Origin: Pollenia angustigena | Lineage: Eukaryota; Arthropoda; Insecta; Diptera; Polleniidae | Assembly: GCA_930367215.1 (NCBI GenBank) | Contig: OV884057.1 | Location: 109,269,284 to 109,333,283, forward strand | Direction of reading: 5' to 3' | Length of the DNA stretch: 64,000 nucleotides | Shown: in pieces, positions 43,401-54,069 of the stretch | Numbering within the stretch: position 1 is the stretch's first letter | Layout: each line of letters starts with the position of its first letter | Position numbers and translations under genes: made by a program | Notes under the pieces: model-generated | What the model saw: only the letters and a program-made list of their open reading frames with translations | Database searches by the model: none | Told to the model about the DNA's origin: nothing

Positions 43401-45445
43401 ATATTTCTTTAAAGTATTAAACATGGATCAAAACACTTTTATAAAGTTATCAGAAGATTATTTTAATCATTTTAATGATGAAATTGTGAAAATTTATGAA
43501 TTATTTAAGGAAAAAAATAAAAACATTAAGCAGAAATCTTGGCCGGTTGTGCACGACATGTTGGCGATTCTACATTATTACGTATGTTCAGTGGATTCTA
43601 TGTGGTTTATGAAGTGATTTAGTTGTAATCATGTCGATTTGAAGTGATTAACAAATCACTTCAATGTATGGGTAATCATCTCGATTTTGAAGTGATTAGA
43701 GCTTAATCACGTTCGAGCTGCTTAAACGCGTTTAAGAACTCAAGTGCGAACATAGTATAATTTAATTTCCAAATTTTGCAATTCACCGGTATTTTTTCGA
43801 AATTCCTCGTCTATTGTTGTTTAGTTGCCACTAATACAACTGGCCTTTTCCTTATGCCTTTTTGTATTTTAGTGTTTCATAAGGTCAGACTAACCACCAC
43901 TTTCTTTAAAGCTAACGTTGCATATTTTACAAAATAGTTCATCCTCACCAGACGAGCTTTTAATTATTGTCAACCAACTGCTAAATTGTTGTAACAACAA
44001 TGAATTTATTTTTGTTGCCTTTTTAACCAAGAACAAAGGACATTTGAAAAATAAAGAAAAATAAATCTAGGAGTTCTAAATATGAAACAAAATATATAGG
44101 TTGACAGAAAATCGAAAAATAAGACGAAAAAATAATTGAAGGATTGTTTTGGCTTTTTTTCCCATGTTCTATAATCCTGTACACTTTTTATATTTGGAGT
44201 CGCCAAAAATTAGTATCTTACCACAATATCTTCAACATTCAATGTCATTGCTATAATTTAATTTTTGCGAACCTTAGTCTAACTTGCAATATTTTCTGTT
44301 TTGCAAAAGAAAAAGCGCGCAAAGCTTACACCTGGGGGCCTAATTCTGGCAGTCGTGATCGAGTACTTTCTCGATTGGAAAGCAATTTTATTTCAGTCGA
44401 TCCTGAACGAATCGAAATAATTTTTTCAGTATTTTAAAACTCAAATTAATGCTTTACAACACCGTAAAAATAATCCAGATTTGTTCAGTATTGACTGAAA
44501 TAATTAGATGTTAAGTTGCTTTCGAATCGGGAAAGTACTCGATCACGACTGCCAGAATCAGGCCCCTGATTAATCACTCTTGAACGCCCAACAGAGGTTG
44601 CTTTTTAAGTATTTTTTCCAGTAAACCGCAATGATGCATTATTAAGTTTAAAAATTTTCAAATGGAAACAAAGAAGTTTTTTTTAATTAAACCTAACCTT
44701 CGTCTTGACAAACAAAAAGTCTTGTTTTTGGGGGGAAAATCTTAAAATCTTTTTTCGGTTAAAAAATCTTAAAAAATAAGGTAAAATCTTACTTCTAGCA
44801 GCGCTGCACATAGGTCATAGAGTAGCTTAAGTTTAACTTGTGGTAAATAAAGTTTTAGTTTGATCGTGACCATTGAACTGTTCGGTTGTTTTATTTAAGC
44901 GTACTACAAAATGGTCCATACATACGCGTGCGCTGGCAGAAAATTCAGTTTGGCAAATTTCTGTCCACTTCCTTTTTCTCCGCTCATCCCTAGGAACAAG
45001 CAAGAAACTTCCATTTCCCTTCACCTCCTTTTTTTGCAAAGCCAGCATTTTCTCATATTTTATCTTTATTTTTTTGAAACACAAACACTTTATTTAATTC
45101 CCACAATTTCACACAAATTTAATTATTTTGTAGTTTTTTTCTTACCTTCACTTATATATGTATATATATGATATTATATAATTTTCAAAAGATTTTTAGG
45201 CACAAAATCTTTTAAATTAAGAATTTTTATGTTTTTTTAATATAATTTAAAAGATTTTAAATAACAAAAAAGTAGCTGTCATAAATAAAATTTAAAAAAA
45301 AATTCAAACAAATTAATGACATTTTTCGTAGCTATACGGCGAAAATAAATTTAAATAAGCAAACAAATTGACATAAGCCGTCACACTGCGGCGAAAAACA
45401 CTGTGACCAGCTGGGCTTGTGAGCCCACCTCCTTATTCCATCATG

Positions 45446-46115
45446 GTAGTGAGGCCACTTCTTAATACATTTTGATTAATACATTTTGAAATGGCTGATG
45501 TAAACTAACACATAGAAAATTTATAAACTTACACACTTGCAGCAATTTTACATAAAATTTTTGATGTTGGCGTTGCCATAGTGGGGGTTTTCGTACAAAT
45601 ATTTTGGTAAATTTTCTATTATACTTCATTTTGCTTCGGCATCATTTTTATATACGTATTTGATCTTCAAAGTATATTTTAAAAAAGTTTAAGTGTTTTT
45701 GTACTTTTTTTAAATAAATTTCATGCAAATATTTTTTTATTTTATATTATGGAACTGTGGGGATTTTTGAACCAAAAGTGTGTTAATAAAAAATGTTACG
45801 CAGTGGCAACGCTGAATAATACAGTCAAAAAAATTAATAAGTAAGAGAGAGACAACTGCATGTGAACTTGAATAATGCAAATTTAATTTTTAGCCGTTTA
45901 ACATGCAAAAGTCATTTTTATTTTTGTGAATCCCCGCGTATTGACATAGAATTGTCAAATTAAAAATTTTTTTATTCGTGGTGGTAGTTTGAGTGTAAAC
46001 TTTCAAGTGTTAACAAACTAAAAGTTAAAAGTTTAAAAAAAGCAAAAAGAAAAGAGATCATTAAAAAAAAAACAACAAAAAGAAAAAGGACTTATAAAAC
46101 ATCAAATTTGGCTGA
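45446..46115. other. No gene recognised
   Basis: AT-rich DNA between the right P-like arm and the next foldback; no protein-like frame. Confidence 0.4.
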
Positions 46116-47119
46116 AGTGCACTTTACGGGGCGTACGAAAAAAAAATAAAAAAAATATGCAACCCGATTCAGAATAAAAAAAAGAAAAAAAACAATATTA
46201 AAATTTAAGGGGGCTGAGGCCCTTGGTGCCCTCTGGACCCAAAAAACTGCCCCGCCCACTTTGTGATATGTGTGGGTACTCAATTTAAAGGTAATTTGCT
46301 CACGATTGCAAATATGTATTTTGTTTTTGTGTTCGCATATTAATTTCCTCTCTAGGTTAATTTAAGTATCTTTTAGGTGCAGAAAAGCTTTAGTTAGCGA
46401 AGCCGGTGTTTGTTATACCATAGAGGAGAAAATCCTTGCGACCGGCCGAAGGCCGGCTATGCAGAGAAGCTTTAGTTAGCGAAGACGGTATTTGTTATAG
46501 CATAGAGGATAAAATCCTTGCGCCCGGCCGAAGGCCGGCTATGCAGAGAAGCTTTAGTTAGCGAAGCCGGTCTTTGTTATACCATAGAGCAGAAAATCCT
46601 TGCGCCCGGCCGAAGGCCGGCTATGCAGAGAAGCTTTAGTTAGCGAAGCCGGTTTTTTGTTCCATAGAGGAGAAAATCCATACGCCCGGCCAAAGGCCGG
46701 CTACGCAGAAAAGAATTCTTTAGCACATCGGAAATAGGCTATTAGTTACAAAAAAAAATAAAATTTTTTTTTTTTTAAATCTAACATAAAACATTAAAAA
46801 ATACAAAATATAACAAAATATTTCCAATCGTGAGCAAACAACCTTTAATTTGAGTACCTACACATAGATGTGAGTGGGTGGGTGCACTTTTTTTTACCCA
46901 GAGGGCCCCAAAAGTCCCGCCCGCCCTAAATTTTATTATTTTCGTTTTTCTTGTACAATTACCTTTAATTTGAGTACCCACACATTCAACTGCGGGACGG
47001 TTTTTTGGGTCCAGAGGGCCCCACGGGCATCAGCCCCCTTAAATTTTAATTATGGTTTTTTTCTTTTTTTATTCTGAATCGGGTAGCATATTTTTTTTTT
47101 GTACGCCCCGTAAAGTACA
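46116..47119. mobile_element. Foldback element with ~80-bp satellite core
   Basis: AGTGCACTTTACGGGGCGTAC (46116) is mirrored by GTACGCCCCGTAAAGTACACT (to ~47119). The arms, ~200-300 bp, also include ACCCGATTCAGAAT / ATTCTGAATCGGGT, a CCCTCTGGACCC / GGGTCCAGAGGG block and a GAGTACC...ACACAT stretch; the right arm carries an extra copy of the last. The arms are far more structured than coding. The core is the satellite at 46372-46720. The pairing may extend outward to AAATTTG on both sides, so the termini are approximate. Confidence 0.75.
46372..46720 (+). repeat. ~80-bp satellite, four to five units
   Basis: Tandem units GCAGAGAAGCTTTAGTTAGC, GAAGCCGGT, TTTGTTATACCATAGAGGAG and AAAATCCTTGCGCCCGGCC, with the GGCCGAAGGCCGG palindrome, period ~81 bp. 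Same satellite as 1620-2210. Confidence 0.9.
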
Positions 47120-47320
47120 CTTTTGCCTCAAATTTAAAATACCTAAAAAAAAATCAAATTAAAACAAAACTTAATTGAAAAAAACCAATTTAATAAAAAA
47201 ACTAAAGGAAAAAATACAGAAAAAAATCCTTATGGAATGTAAGGTATCCATAAGGAAGGTAGAGCAGTCGGTGTGCCGCATGACCGGAGAAACGGTCGAT
47301 AATATGCTGAACGAAGTCGC

Positions 47321-47724
47321 ATGCTCCCTTTAAAAACGCTGAAAGAAGTCGATTCAATTAAAGAAAAACTTCAAACGCCGGACTTCGCAATGGCAGTAGT
47401 AAGCAAATCAAATTTAAAATTATATATGTAAAAAATTTATGTTTATTCTTCTTACAGAAAACGTTTATGTTTAAATCTAAAGGAATGGCAGAAGACCCCA
47501 GCGAAGTCATCCGTATTATAATTACAGATGACCTCCTAGACCAATTCAATTGGGATGGGCGGTGGGAGAAGAGATCGCTGGGGAACTTGACGCTCTTTAG
47601 TACGATTTTTTAACCATTTTCGCCTACCAATAAATAAATTGTATGTCGTTGCTTAATTTTACTTTTATTAATTTCAGATGTCTTTCCGAAGCATTCCCAC
47701 ACAGAGTTTGAGAGGGGCGTGTGA
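47321..47724 (+). pseudogene. DUF4806-like protein fragment with introns
   Basis: Frame from ATG at 47321: LKTLKEVDSIKEKLQTPDFAMAV. A 59-bp GT-AG intron (47399-47457, GTAAGC...TTACAG) is in phase 0. Exon 2 reads KGMAEDPSEVIRIIITDDLL and DQFNWDGRWEKRSLGNLTLF, with a TAA at ~47611. After a further acceptor (TTAATTTCAG ending ~47678) comes DVFPKHSHTEFERGV with a TGA at 47722-47724. The pattern (P-L-T-L..L...L...F, then LF.D.L...NW.G...K..L, then FE.G) is that of the DUF4806 domain, common in insect genomes and often multiplied with transposons. Function unknown. The exon 2 stop suggests decay unless splicing skips it. Confidence 0.5.
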
Positions 47725-50089
47725 TGTGGGAACGTTAGTAAAAAAAAAAATGTTTTGTGAGAAATGTTTGACCTTAAATCAAACTCTCAACTTCGCTTCG
47801 CGATGGACAGTGGCACGCTGGTGTTTGGGCTGAAGCTCGCCGGAAATGGGGGGTTCGTGTCCATCTACTCACACTTACACAATTTAATTCGTGCCAAGGA
47901 TAGATGAAAAAAGCTGTTTAATAAAAAAAAACGAAGCGATGGAAAACATAAAAACAGTAAACAAAAACGACCGTTGATTGTTAAAATTGAAGACTTTACC
48001 GCAGTTTTCGACATGATTGTCCCGAGTCTTCAGGACCGGATGTTATTGTCCTGGACCGACTGCCCACCCCATATGGTATTTTTACTGCCATCCGTGGCAC
48101 TACTCATTGCCTGTAAAAGAATTATTTGGGAGTAATGCCCCTAATCGTACTTACCACTTCGCCATACGCGTGTTACCCTTTCAACCAATGTTAATTAAAT
48201 CAATTCATTATGTTTTCATTCTATTCCAAGATGTACAATAAATATTTATTTGAGGTTAATTATATTATTATTATTATTAAATGTGTATAGATAAATATTA
48301 TAAAATTTATTTCATGGCAATCTTAAAAGAAATATTTATATAAACAAAAAAATTGTTATCATCTACCAAAATATAGCTAATATACTTAGATTACGGTATA
48401 AAACAAAATAATTGGTAATAAAAAAAAACTTCTAAATGCCCGTTTCTCTTTCTTTTAAATAATTAATTACATAGAAGGATTTCAGACAATAGACTACATA
48501 TCCATTATTATTTTTTTCTTTTTTTTTTTTTTTGCTTTATCCAGTTTTTCTCTTTTCCTATTCAAATTGTTTATTGGGTTTATTTTCCCCTACTTTGATT
48601 TTAAAACAATTATATAAACCGATTTTAGAAAATAAATGGTAAGTCCTTTTTTCTTTTTTTCCCCTTTCTTCGATCGAGTTTTTTCTCCTTACTATTTAAT
48701 TTGTTCGTTGGGTTTATTTACATTACCCCCCCCCCCCCCCCCCTAATTTGTTCATTGGGTTTAACTGTCTTATTCAAAATTAATTTTGCTTCTCTGGTAA
48801 ATTTTTTTCTTCCAATTTTTTCCTTTTTTTTCTAACTAAACAACAACCATATTGTCATCTGCCTTCGTAAGATAGTTTCGTATGCAACCTGAAGAAAACG
48901 AAACTTGACCAGGAAGATTCCAAAAAAAACTACAGAATTCAAACGGAAAAGTGGTTTTAATTTCTCCCTAAAGTTTTACTTCAAGGTCGTGCTGGTGGAC
49001 ATCCCAAGCAGGGTGAGGTCCGGTGTAAGTGTACACGGATCCTAATTTTTAATTGGATCAACCCTGAACAACATTGTCCAAGAATTTGGCCGTCACTGGT
49101 AGGTATCTATTCGTTTAATTATCCTGTTATACGTCCAACGATTTCCAACTATGTCATTCTTTCAGAGGATCATCGTTTTCTTTTTCACAAGTCGATTTAA
49201 GACCCCCCTGATTTATTTATTATGGCTTTATGGGATTATTGATGATGATGTTAAAGTTGAGTGTGTTGTTTTTCGAGAACTTTCGGTGCTATGTCCCTGG
49301 TGTTTAAAATGAAGTATAAAGCTGTTTCATGCACCTCTCACCCTGTAATGGTGACCCCTCTTTGTTTTACTGCCTCGTTTCGCTGGTTTTTCTTCTTTTT
49401 TTTCTATTACCGTTTTCTGTACCTGTGGAGTTATCAGGTAAAAAATTTTATATTAACGTCCACGTTTTTGTTAATTACATTTTATCAACGGTAATAAACT
49501 GTCGGTCGTTCATTACTTACCAAAATTCACGCGTTTTTTTCCTGACTTTCATGAGGGCTTCTCTCCAATTTTTGTAAATTAGTACAGTATTGTGCACATT
49601 TTCTATTCAAGAATTGCTTCTAAGGAAAATGTGCCGGTTACAACTTTTTTTTTTACTCACACAAAAAAAAACTTTACCGAACTCGTCGACTTCACTGCCA
49701 CTTACCGAATGATCTTTCTTATTAGAATTGTGTATCCCCACGCCATGTCTACAAAACTTTGCCATTGTAGTCAATTCGCCGTGGTAGAATGGTATTTTTC
49801 TGTACGTGGTAGGATTGTATTTATTTTCATTTAAATAGTGATGACACTCAGAGATGGGTATATCTAAGTGATGTTTTAATAAAAAAAAACGCCAAGATCA
49901 AAAAAAACAACAGTGTCCGTCACAGGCGTTAAAAAGGCTTTCGAAAAAAGCCACCATAGGCAAAAGCAAAAATTTTATGCTCAAAAAAATAAAGAAAAAA
50001 AGTTTTAATTTATGTTGTTTGATATATTTTGAAAAAAATTTTTAATTTATTAAAAAAATTCAAAACCTTTTTTTTAATGATGTACCAGT
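47725..50089. other. No gene recognised; a C17 tract
   Basis: Frames at 48017-48241 and 49261-49834 give no recognisable domain. A run of about 17 C lies at 48727-48743. The stretch has a slightly less AT-biased texture than its surroundings and may be an eroded element. Confidence 0.35.
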
Positions 50090-50326
50090 CAGCTGTGACT
50101 GGTTTATACATCAGCAATGATAAGTCAGGTATGAGGATATTTACATCAGTACTGATTAGTCAGGTATGAGGATATTTACATCAGTACTGATTAGTCAGGT
50201 ACGAGGATATTTACATTAGTACTGATTAGTCAGGTATGACGATATTTACATCAGTACTGATTTGTCAGGTATGACGATATTTACATCAGTACTGATTACT
50301 CAGTTCTGACGATGTTTACATCAGGG
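50090..50326 (+). repeat. 35-bp tandem repeat, ~6 units
   Basis: Units of TTTACATCAGTACTGATTAG followed by TCAGGTATGAGGATA, period 35 bp, with a few substitutions (GAGG to GACG); AGTACT inside each unit is palindromic. Confidence 0.9.
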
Positions 50327-50620
50327 CCCTATTCCACAAAACAACTTATCAACTTTGCACTTATCAAATTGCATTTTTTGGCGAAGTGATAAGTGTTTCT
50401 GTTCCACAACATTCTTTGCAAATCTCACTTTGCACTAAGCTGACTTAGCTCTCTTTGCGAAAACTTTGCTCTCTTTGCAAAGTCTTTGCGCTCTCTTGCA
50501 AAGTCTTTGCGCTCATTGCAAAGTGAATGTGCAAAGTGTTCCACAAAGGATTTAATCATCTTTGCATTTCTGTCTTATCACTTTTCACTTTGCATTGCTT
50601 AATATAAATTATTAAAATGA
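50327..50620. repeat. GGGCCCTATTCCAC element with CTTTGCAAAG repeats
   Basis: Starts GGGCCCTATTCCACAAAACA and contains six or more copies of CTTTGC(A/G)CTCT / CTTTGCAAAG. GTTCCACAA recurs at 50400 and 50540. It resembles a MITE end but no matching right terminus is seen. Confidence 0.5.
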
Positions 50621-51094
50621 GCTAAAAAGTAAAAATGGAAAATATACTTGCAGTGTTACATGTTATTTAAGAAAAAAAAGGTATTTTATTTTCTAGTAAG
50701 TTTCTCTTATAAAATTATTGGAAAAAGCATATGAGAATTATTTCTTTTTAAAAGTTATTTTTATTATATAAACCAATTTTATTTTCGAATGTGTTCAATG
50801 AATCAAATTTCAATTTATAAAGCTTCCTTGTAATAGTCTTATTCCTTCATTTGTTCACATATTTTTGCTTGCAAACCTTTGCTTAACATTGAAGCTATAG
50901 ATATGTACATTAGGGACATAACTTTTTAACAATTTTTTAAAATATCAAAATAGCACAGTCCGATAGAGCATAAACAACTATAAGGGAACGTATATTTATT
51001 TTTTCGCTAAGGTCAAAAAAGTTCACGCACCAACCGCGATGAAGTTTTGAAAATTTTTAATTTTCGTTTTGGTTAAGAAAAATTAATAATATCG

Positions 51095-51840
51095 TTACTT
51101 TAATATAGAAAAGCCCTAACTAACATTTTGCTTACTTTACAGGAGAAGGAAAAAACTTAATAAAAATTATTGTCTTGTAGTCGCGATTTTTTTTAAAACG
51201 CAGTTTTTTAATAAATTGCTTGGAGAACTTAATGAAAAACTGCTTTAAAAAAAAATCGCGACTACAAGACTATAATTTTTATTAAGTTTTTTCTTTCTCC
51301 TGTAAAGTAAGCAAAATGTTAGTTAAGGCCAGTTTACACGGTAATACAATGTATTACGACATTGCAAAAAATGATGTAGAATGAGAAAAATCTTATCATG
51401 TAAATGCCAAATGTATTGAGTAAGAGAGAATACGAATACAAAATCTGACAAGCGGTCGGTAAATGGTTTTTTTCTAAACCATTTTAGAAACTTATGTATT
51501 CTCATCACACCAGAGGTGTATTTTAACAGAGCATATCGAAGGTGGTAGCATTTTTATACAATTACAAAAACAACTAAATTCAACTCAGGAAATTTTCATC
51601 TTGTTTTTGTAAAAATTTAAAACTGCAACCATCTGCTTTTTTGTTATTATTTTTGATTTTACTTGTACCATCCGTGTAAACATGAATTATACTTACAAAA
51701 GATTTTTATTTTTTTCATTTAAGCACGGAGAGAATTTCATAATATTTTGATTCTACAAAGTCGTAATACATTGTATTACCGTGTAAACTGTCCTTTAGGG
51801 CTTGTCTATATTAAAGTAACGATATGTTTATTTAAAACAA
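51095..51840. repeat. Inverted repeat with a MITE in its right arm
   Basis: The left arm (~51095-51205, TTACTTTAATATAGAAAAGC... through TTGTAGTCGCGATTTTTTT) mirrors the right arm (~51255-51325 plus ~51795-51830). The right arm is interrupted by a 469-bp MITE. Confidence 0.85.
51326..51794. mobile_element. 469-bp MITE, TSD TTA, with empty site
   Basis: AGGCCAGTTTACACGGTAAT (51326) and ATTACCGTGTAAACTGTCCT (to 51794) are inverted repeats; TTA at 51323-51325 and 51795-51797. The undisturbed site (CTAACTAAC on the plus strand, ~51117-51125) is in the left arm of the surrounding palindrome. Confidence 0.92.
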
Positions 51841-52013
51841 AAATTTGTTCAAGTATGAAATTTTATTAATATTTAGGGATGGTAAGAGATTTTTCCGCAA
51901 ACTAAAACGTATCTTTAACCTTTTTTAACAAAAAAAAAATAAAAAAAGAATAAAAAACACCGTAAAAAATTATGAATATTCAATATTGCCTTAGTTTAGA
52001 AAAATCAATTGGT

Positions 52014-54069
52014 TGTTACGAACCGTTTGGTCTGGCGAGGTTTCCCACTAGCTCTTGATCATTTTTTCTCGGGGGGTTCCAACCCTCCTCACCAGCCTCG
52101 TATTCGAACATAAAAAAAATGAAAACAAAGGAAAACAACAAAAATTAAAACGGATAACTACACGACAATCTACCACCACATAAAGAATTCTGAGACTGAT
52201 GTTGGTCTCATTTTTGCCCTCCCAACCATGTCATGGATGCATCCGCATAAATTCTGTCACATGACCCAATATCCACTTGACCTATCTCTCCACTTACCAC
52301 TCCATCATTACCTGTACCTTGCTAATCAAAAACCTAGCTTTTCAAATTTCAATTTACATTTTTTTATTAAAACAAAACTTAATAATTAAAAATACTAATA
52401 TTTAAATACTGTAAAAATAAAACATAAAAATAAGACATTATACATATATACTTTTTTCCCCTCAATCTTTCTGCAAAGTTTTTATTTTCCTTTGCCTAAA
52501 AATCTTAAATTTAATCATATATATTTTTCCTTCTTTTTTTTCCACATTTTTTTTTATTTCTTTTATAATTTTTTCTTTAAATTTTCATCTGTCTATATCT
52601 AAAAGAGCTCTCTGAGACATGCATACTTTCTATATATTTAGTTTTTCTATTAAATTTTAAATTTGTACATATATATAAATTAATTTATGGCAAACATACC
52701 GGCACATGAGGGTTAAGTGTATATATATAAATATAGGGGACATGCACACAAACTAATACACTTGACACTCGACTTACAGATTTTTCCACAATTCACAAAA
52801 CTACACTTAAAATTAACTTAAATTTATTTCCTATTTGTTAGTTTTTTATACTGTTTTTTTTTTTATTTTTCTGTTATTTTAATTTTTATCTTTTTACTTA
52901 ATATAATTAATGTATCCTGTTTTTTTTCTGCCTGCGAATATCTCCATTTTTTATTTTTATCAATTTTCCTATTTTGCTGACTTTTTTTTTCTGCCAATTT
53001 TTAATTATTTATTAAATAAAATTCTTTTAAGCCAATATTATTTTTGCCTATGATGGGTTTAAAGCCAATATAGTTTTTTTAAAAACACAAGAATAAACTT
53101 TTTTACCTGGCTATTTATTTCTCTGGTGTGTGGCTGACAGGACGATTTCCGTATGGAGAAAATAGCCAGCTGAAAAATAAAACACCAGTAAATACTAAAA
53201 AAAATTTCACACTTAGATATTTCAACTAGCTTACGTTTTATTTTAATATTCTTTGTTAAAAAAAAATCAATTTGAAAATGTTGCACACACACACTTTTAT
53301 TTTTTTTTTTTTACACTACGTCCTTGTTTGGAGAATTCAACTTCGCTAATAAAATCCTCAAGTTTTCCTCAAATTTATTTATTTAATTTTTAACGGGTTT
53401 CCTGCCATATACTGGAAAACTATCTGTTGCCACTTTTCATGTTCTATTCTATATACATATTCCTTTTTTTATATAAGTATATTCGTTTCATCTTATTTAT
53501 TTTAAATTTTGCATTTTTTTGAATGAAACTACAACACTGTGTTAAATCCAATTTTACGTTGCCAACCTTACATACTTTTAGTACAAAAACCAACAACATT
53601 ATTTTACTACAGTTACAAAGAACAAGCAGCTGTCATTACACATGTAAGCATGATTAAAAAATTTAAATTTATATATTTACTTCTATTTTCAGACAATCAG
53701 ACTATTTAAACTAAATAAATAATTTGGACAACACAAAACAGGTATTTACAGATACTAATTGTCAAATTCATACATATATATAAATAATAAATATAATTAA
53801 TTATAAACATTTCTTTTGCAGAAGAAAAACAAACAAAACCAAGAACATTCAACCAAACAAAAACACATAAGGACTTCTTTGACAAAATGCACAAACAACA
53901 ACATTCAGACAGTAAAACAAACCAAGTAGAAACAAGCAAAACAAAAAATATACATGAAATAAACAAAACCAAGCAAACATTTCTTAATTAATACTAAGGT
54001 AACACAGAAAACATTTTCACGTAAGTACAAAAAAAATACTCATCCTCCGTGCTAACCTCGCCCGCAACA
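52014..54069 (-). repeat. LARD LTR 1 (3' LTR on minus strand)
   Basis: 2056 bp. Small frames inside (53059-53292, 53706-53972) repeat identically in the other LTRs and show no domain. Confidence 0.9.

Larger units (their letters stand above)
39731..43757. mobile_element. TAA-flanked TIR element (Harbinger-like ends) carrying a DDE transposon
   Basis: Left TGCTAAGTTCACACTTGGG (39731) and right complement of TACTATGTTCGCACTTGAG (to 43757); TAA on both sides (39728-39730, 43758-43760). TTTAAACGCG-type and GTGATTA repeats lie inside both ends. The end sequence resembles the MITE at 19582. Native length without the nested element is about 0.5 kb. Confidence 0.82.
39390..44806. mobile_element. hAT-type element (8-bp TSD) carrying nested elements
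   Basis: Ends CAGGGCTGCCAGAA (39390) and TTCTAGCAGCGCTG (44806) are inverted repeats; perfect 8-bp flanks CACATAGG at 39382-39389 and 44807-44814. Sub-terminal AAAATCTTA repeats occur at both ends. Without the nested insertion it would be about 1.4 kb; no hAT transposase is seen. Confidence 0.88.
38480..44908 (-). mobile_element. Solo LTR (~400 bp native) with TSD AAAT, host of nested elements
   Basis: On the minus strand the insert starts TGTAGTACGC (44908) and ends CCGACTATA (38480). Plus-strand AAAT flanks at 38476-38479 and 44909-44912; the left P-like arm preserves the empty site. Setting aside the two nested insertions leaves about 400 bp of AT-rich, non-coding sequence starting with TG, with an AATAAA near the 5' side. 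The expected terminal ...ACTACA appears mutated to ACTATA. A solo LTR is the best reading; no internal retroelement sequence is present. Confidence 0.7.
37487..45445 (-). mobile_element. P-element-like right arm, split by nested insertions
   Basis: Inverted copy of 11664-13237, ending CCTTATTCCATCATG at 45445. The native parts are 37487-38479 and 44909-45445; the 6.4 kb between them is a later insertion (solo LTR with nested elements). Similarity to the left arm is near-complete. Confidence 0.75.

Noticed and set aside
44144..44437. 97-codon frame within the nested region
   Set aside because: No domain; lies in non-coding sequence of the hAT-type element.
48017..48241. 74-codon frame
   Set aside because: Higher GC made it look gene-like, but no domain, splice sites or homologous pattern could be recognised.
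50090..50326. CRISPR-like array
   Set aside because: Units are contiguous without variable spacers; it is a simple tandem repeat in a eukaryotic context.
53059..53972. Minus-strand frames repeated in all three LTRs
   Set aside because: They repeat because the LTRs repeat; no retroviral or other domain, hydrophobic AT-driven composition.
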